A stretch of DNA of 6,676 bases from CAYMRB01 sp964392615 (lineage in GTDB: Bacteria > Planctomycetota > UBA8108). Position numbers and translations under genes: made by a program. The notes below the pieces were generated by a model. The model worked only from the letters and a program-made list of their open reading frames with translations. It was not told where the DNA came from and did no database searches. Location: the NCBI GenBank assembly GCA_964392615.1, contig CAYMRB010000505.1, positions 1 to 6,676 of the forward strand. Reading direction: 5' to 3'. Positions 6,349 to 6,676 of the stretch are shown piece after piece; position 1 is the stretch's first letter, and each line of letters opens with the position of its first letter.

Positions 6349-6676
6349 ATGGTCACCTACAAGGACTCGGGCGTCGACATCGACGCCGGCGATGCCGCCG
6401 TCGAGAAGATCGGCAAGGCCGTACGCAGCACATATACGCCCCAGGTTCTGACCGCGAGCCACGGCGGCTTCGCGGGCATGTTCCAGCTCGACTATCCGCC
6501 GGGCATCCTGCAGCGGAACTTCCGCGATCCCGTCCTCGTCGCGTGCACGGACGGCGTCGGAACGAAGCTCGACGTCGCCTATCGCACCGGCATCGCGGAC
6601 ACGATCGGCATCGACCTGGTCGCGATGTGCGTCAACGACCTGATCGTGCAGGGCGCCGAGCCGCTGTTCTTCCTCG
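6349..6676 (+). CDS. purM: Phosphoribosylformylglycinamidine cyclo-ligase (AIR synthetase), 3' end beyond the window
   Basis: PurM is a cytosolic enzyme that uses ATP to cyclise formylglycinamidine ribonucleotide to 5-aminoimidazole ribonucleotide in de novo purine synthesis. The 109 residues present are the N-terminal part of a protein usually near 340-350 residues. Recognisable PurM signatures are YKDSGVDIDAGD (4-15), the ATP/substrate-region motif CTDGVGTKL (66-74), and the highly conserved DLVAMCVNDLIVQGAEPLFF (89-108). All conserved residues of these motifs are intact, so the gene looks functional up to the window edge. The ATG at 6349 begins the expected N-terminus MVTYKDSG and follows the upstream stop by one base. 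Translational coupling to the TPR gene is likely. Having a membrane TPR gene rather than another pur gene upstream is unusual. Confidence 0.96.
   Translation, partial: MVTYKDSGVDIDAGDAAVEKIGKAVRSTYTPQVLTASHGGFAGMFQLDYPPGILQRNFRDPVLVACTDGVGTKLDVAYRTGIADTIGIDLVAMCVNDLIVQGAEPLFFL

Noticed and set aside
5451..6356. N-terminal extension of the lipoprotein frame up to 6356
   Set aside because: The extension is antisense to the TPR gene, would bury the lipoprotein signal inside the protein, and ignores the AGGAGG-ATG start at 5450.
1..6676. A novel defence, CRISPR or mobile system
   Set aside because: No direct-repeat array, transposase, integrase, toxin-antitoxin or nuclease motif was found; the genes fit ordinary planctomycete metabolism and envelope functions.

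Overview
The window is GC-rich and most likely comes from Planctomycetota or a close PVC-superphylum relative. The strongest clue is the first gene. It ends in a PVC-type heme-binding CxxCH domain fused to HEAT-like repeats and the tail of a beta-propeller dehydrogenase domain, an architecture largely confined to Planctomycetes and Verrucomicrobia. An exported iduronate-2-sulfatase-like S1 sulfatase and a LamG/DUF1080-like lipoprotein fit the same group. These assignments come from motif recognition, not from a database search.

Layout: (1) Bases 1-3002, plus strand: the 3' part of the large cytochrome/HEAT/propeller protein, whose frame is open at the left edge. (2) Convergent to it, 14 bases away, is a minus-strand sulfatase (4510-3017) with a signal peptide and all the core catalytic motifs. 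(3) Immediately upstream of the sulfatase, and overlapping its start codon by an ATGA junction, is a short minus-strand fragment (about 4698-4507) that reads as the C-terminal end of an ABC-transporter ATPase. The rest of that ATPase is missing. (4) Next is a minus-strand lipoprotein gene (5450-4749) with a very good Shine-Dalgarno and a lipobox. (5) A 294-base divergent intergenic region (5451-5744) holds a perfect 12-bp hairpin, a TCGATT dyad, and a 16-mer matching the CTGT-N8-ACAG SOS/LexA-box pattern. (6) On the plus strand, a small membrane protein with a TPR domain (5745-6347) is followed after one base by purM (6349 to the right edge), the AIR synthetase of purine biosynthesis.

How the genes fit together: the sulfatase and LamG-like lipoprotein point the same way and are both exported. 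They may contribute to handling of sulfated polysaccharides at the cell surface. The large cytochrome-bearing protein could belong to the same envelope or carbohydrate-oxidation theme but is transcribed convergently. The TPR membrane protein and purM form a tight, probably translationally coupled pair running the other way. I found no CRISPR array, RNA gene, complete insertion sequence or phage gene. The observations most worth a second look are the ABC-ATPase remnant that carries the sulfatase ribosome-binding site, the candidate SOS box in front of the TPR-purM pair, and the G9 tract where loss of one base would fuse the TPR protein to PurM.
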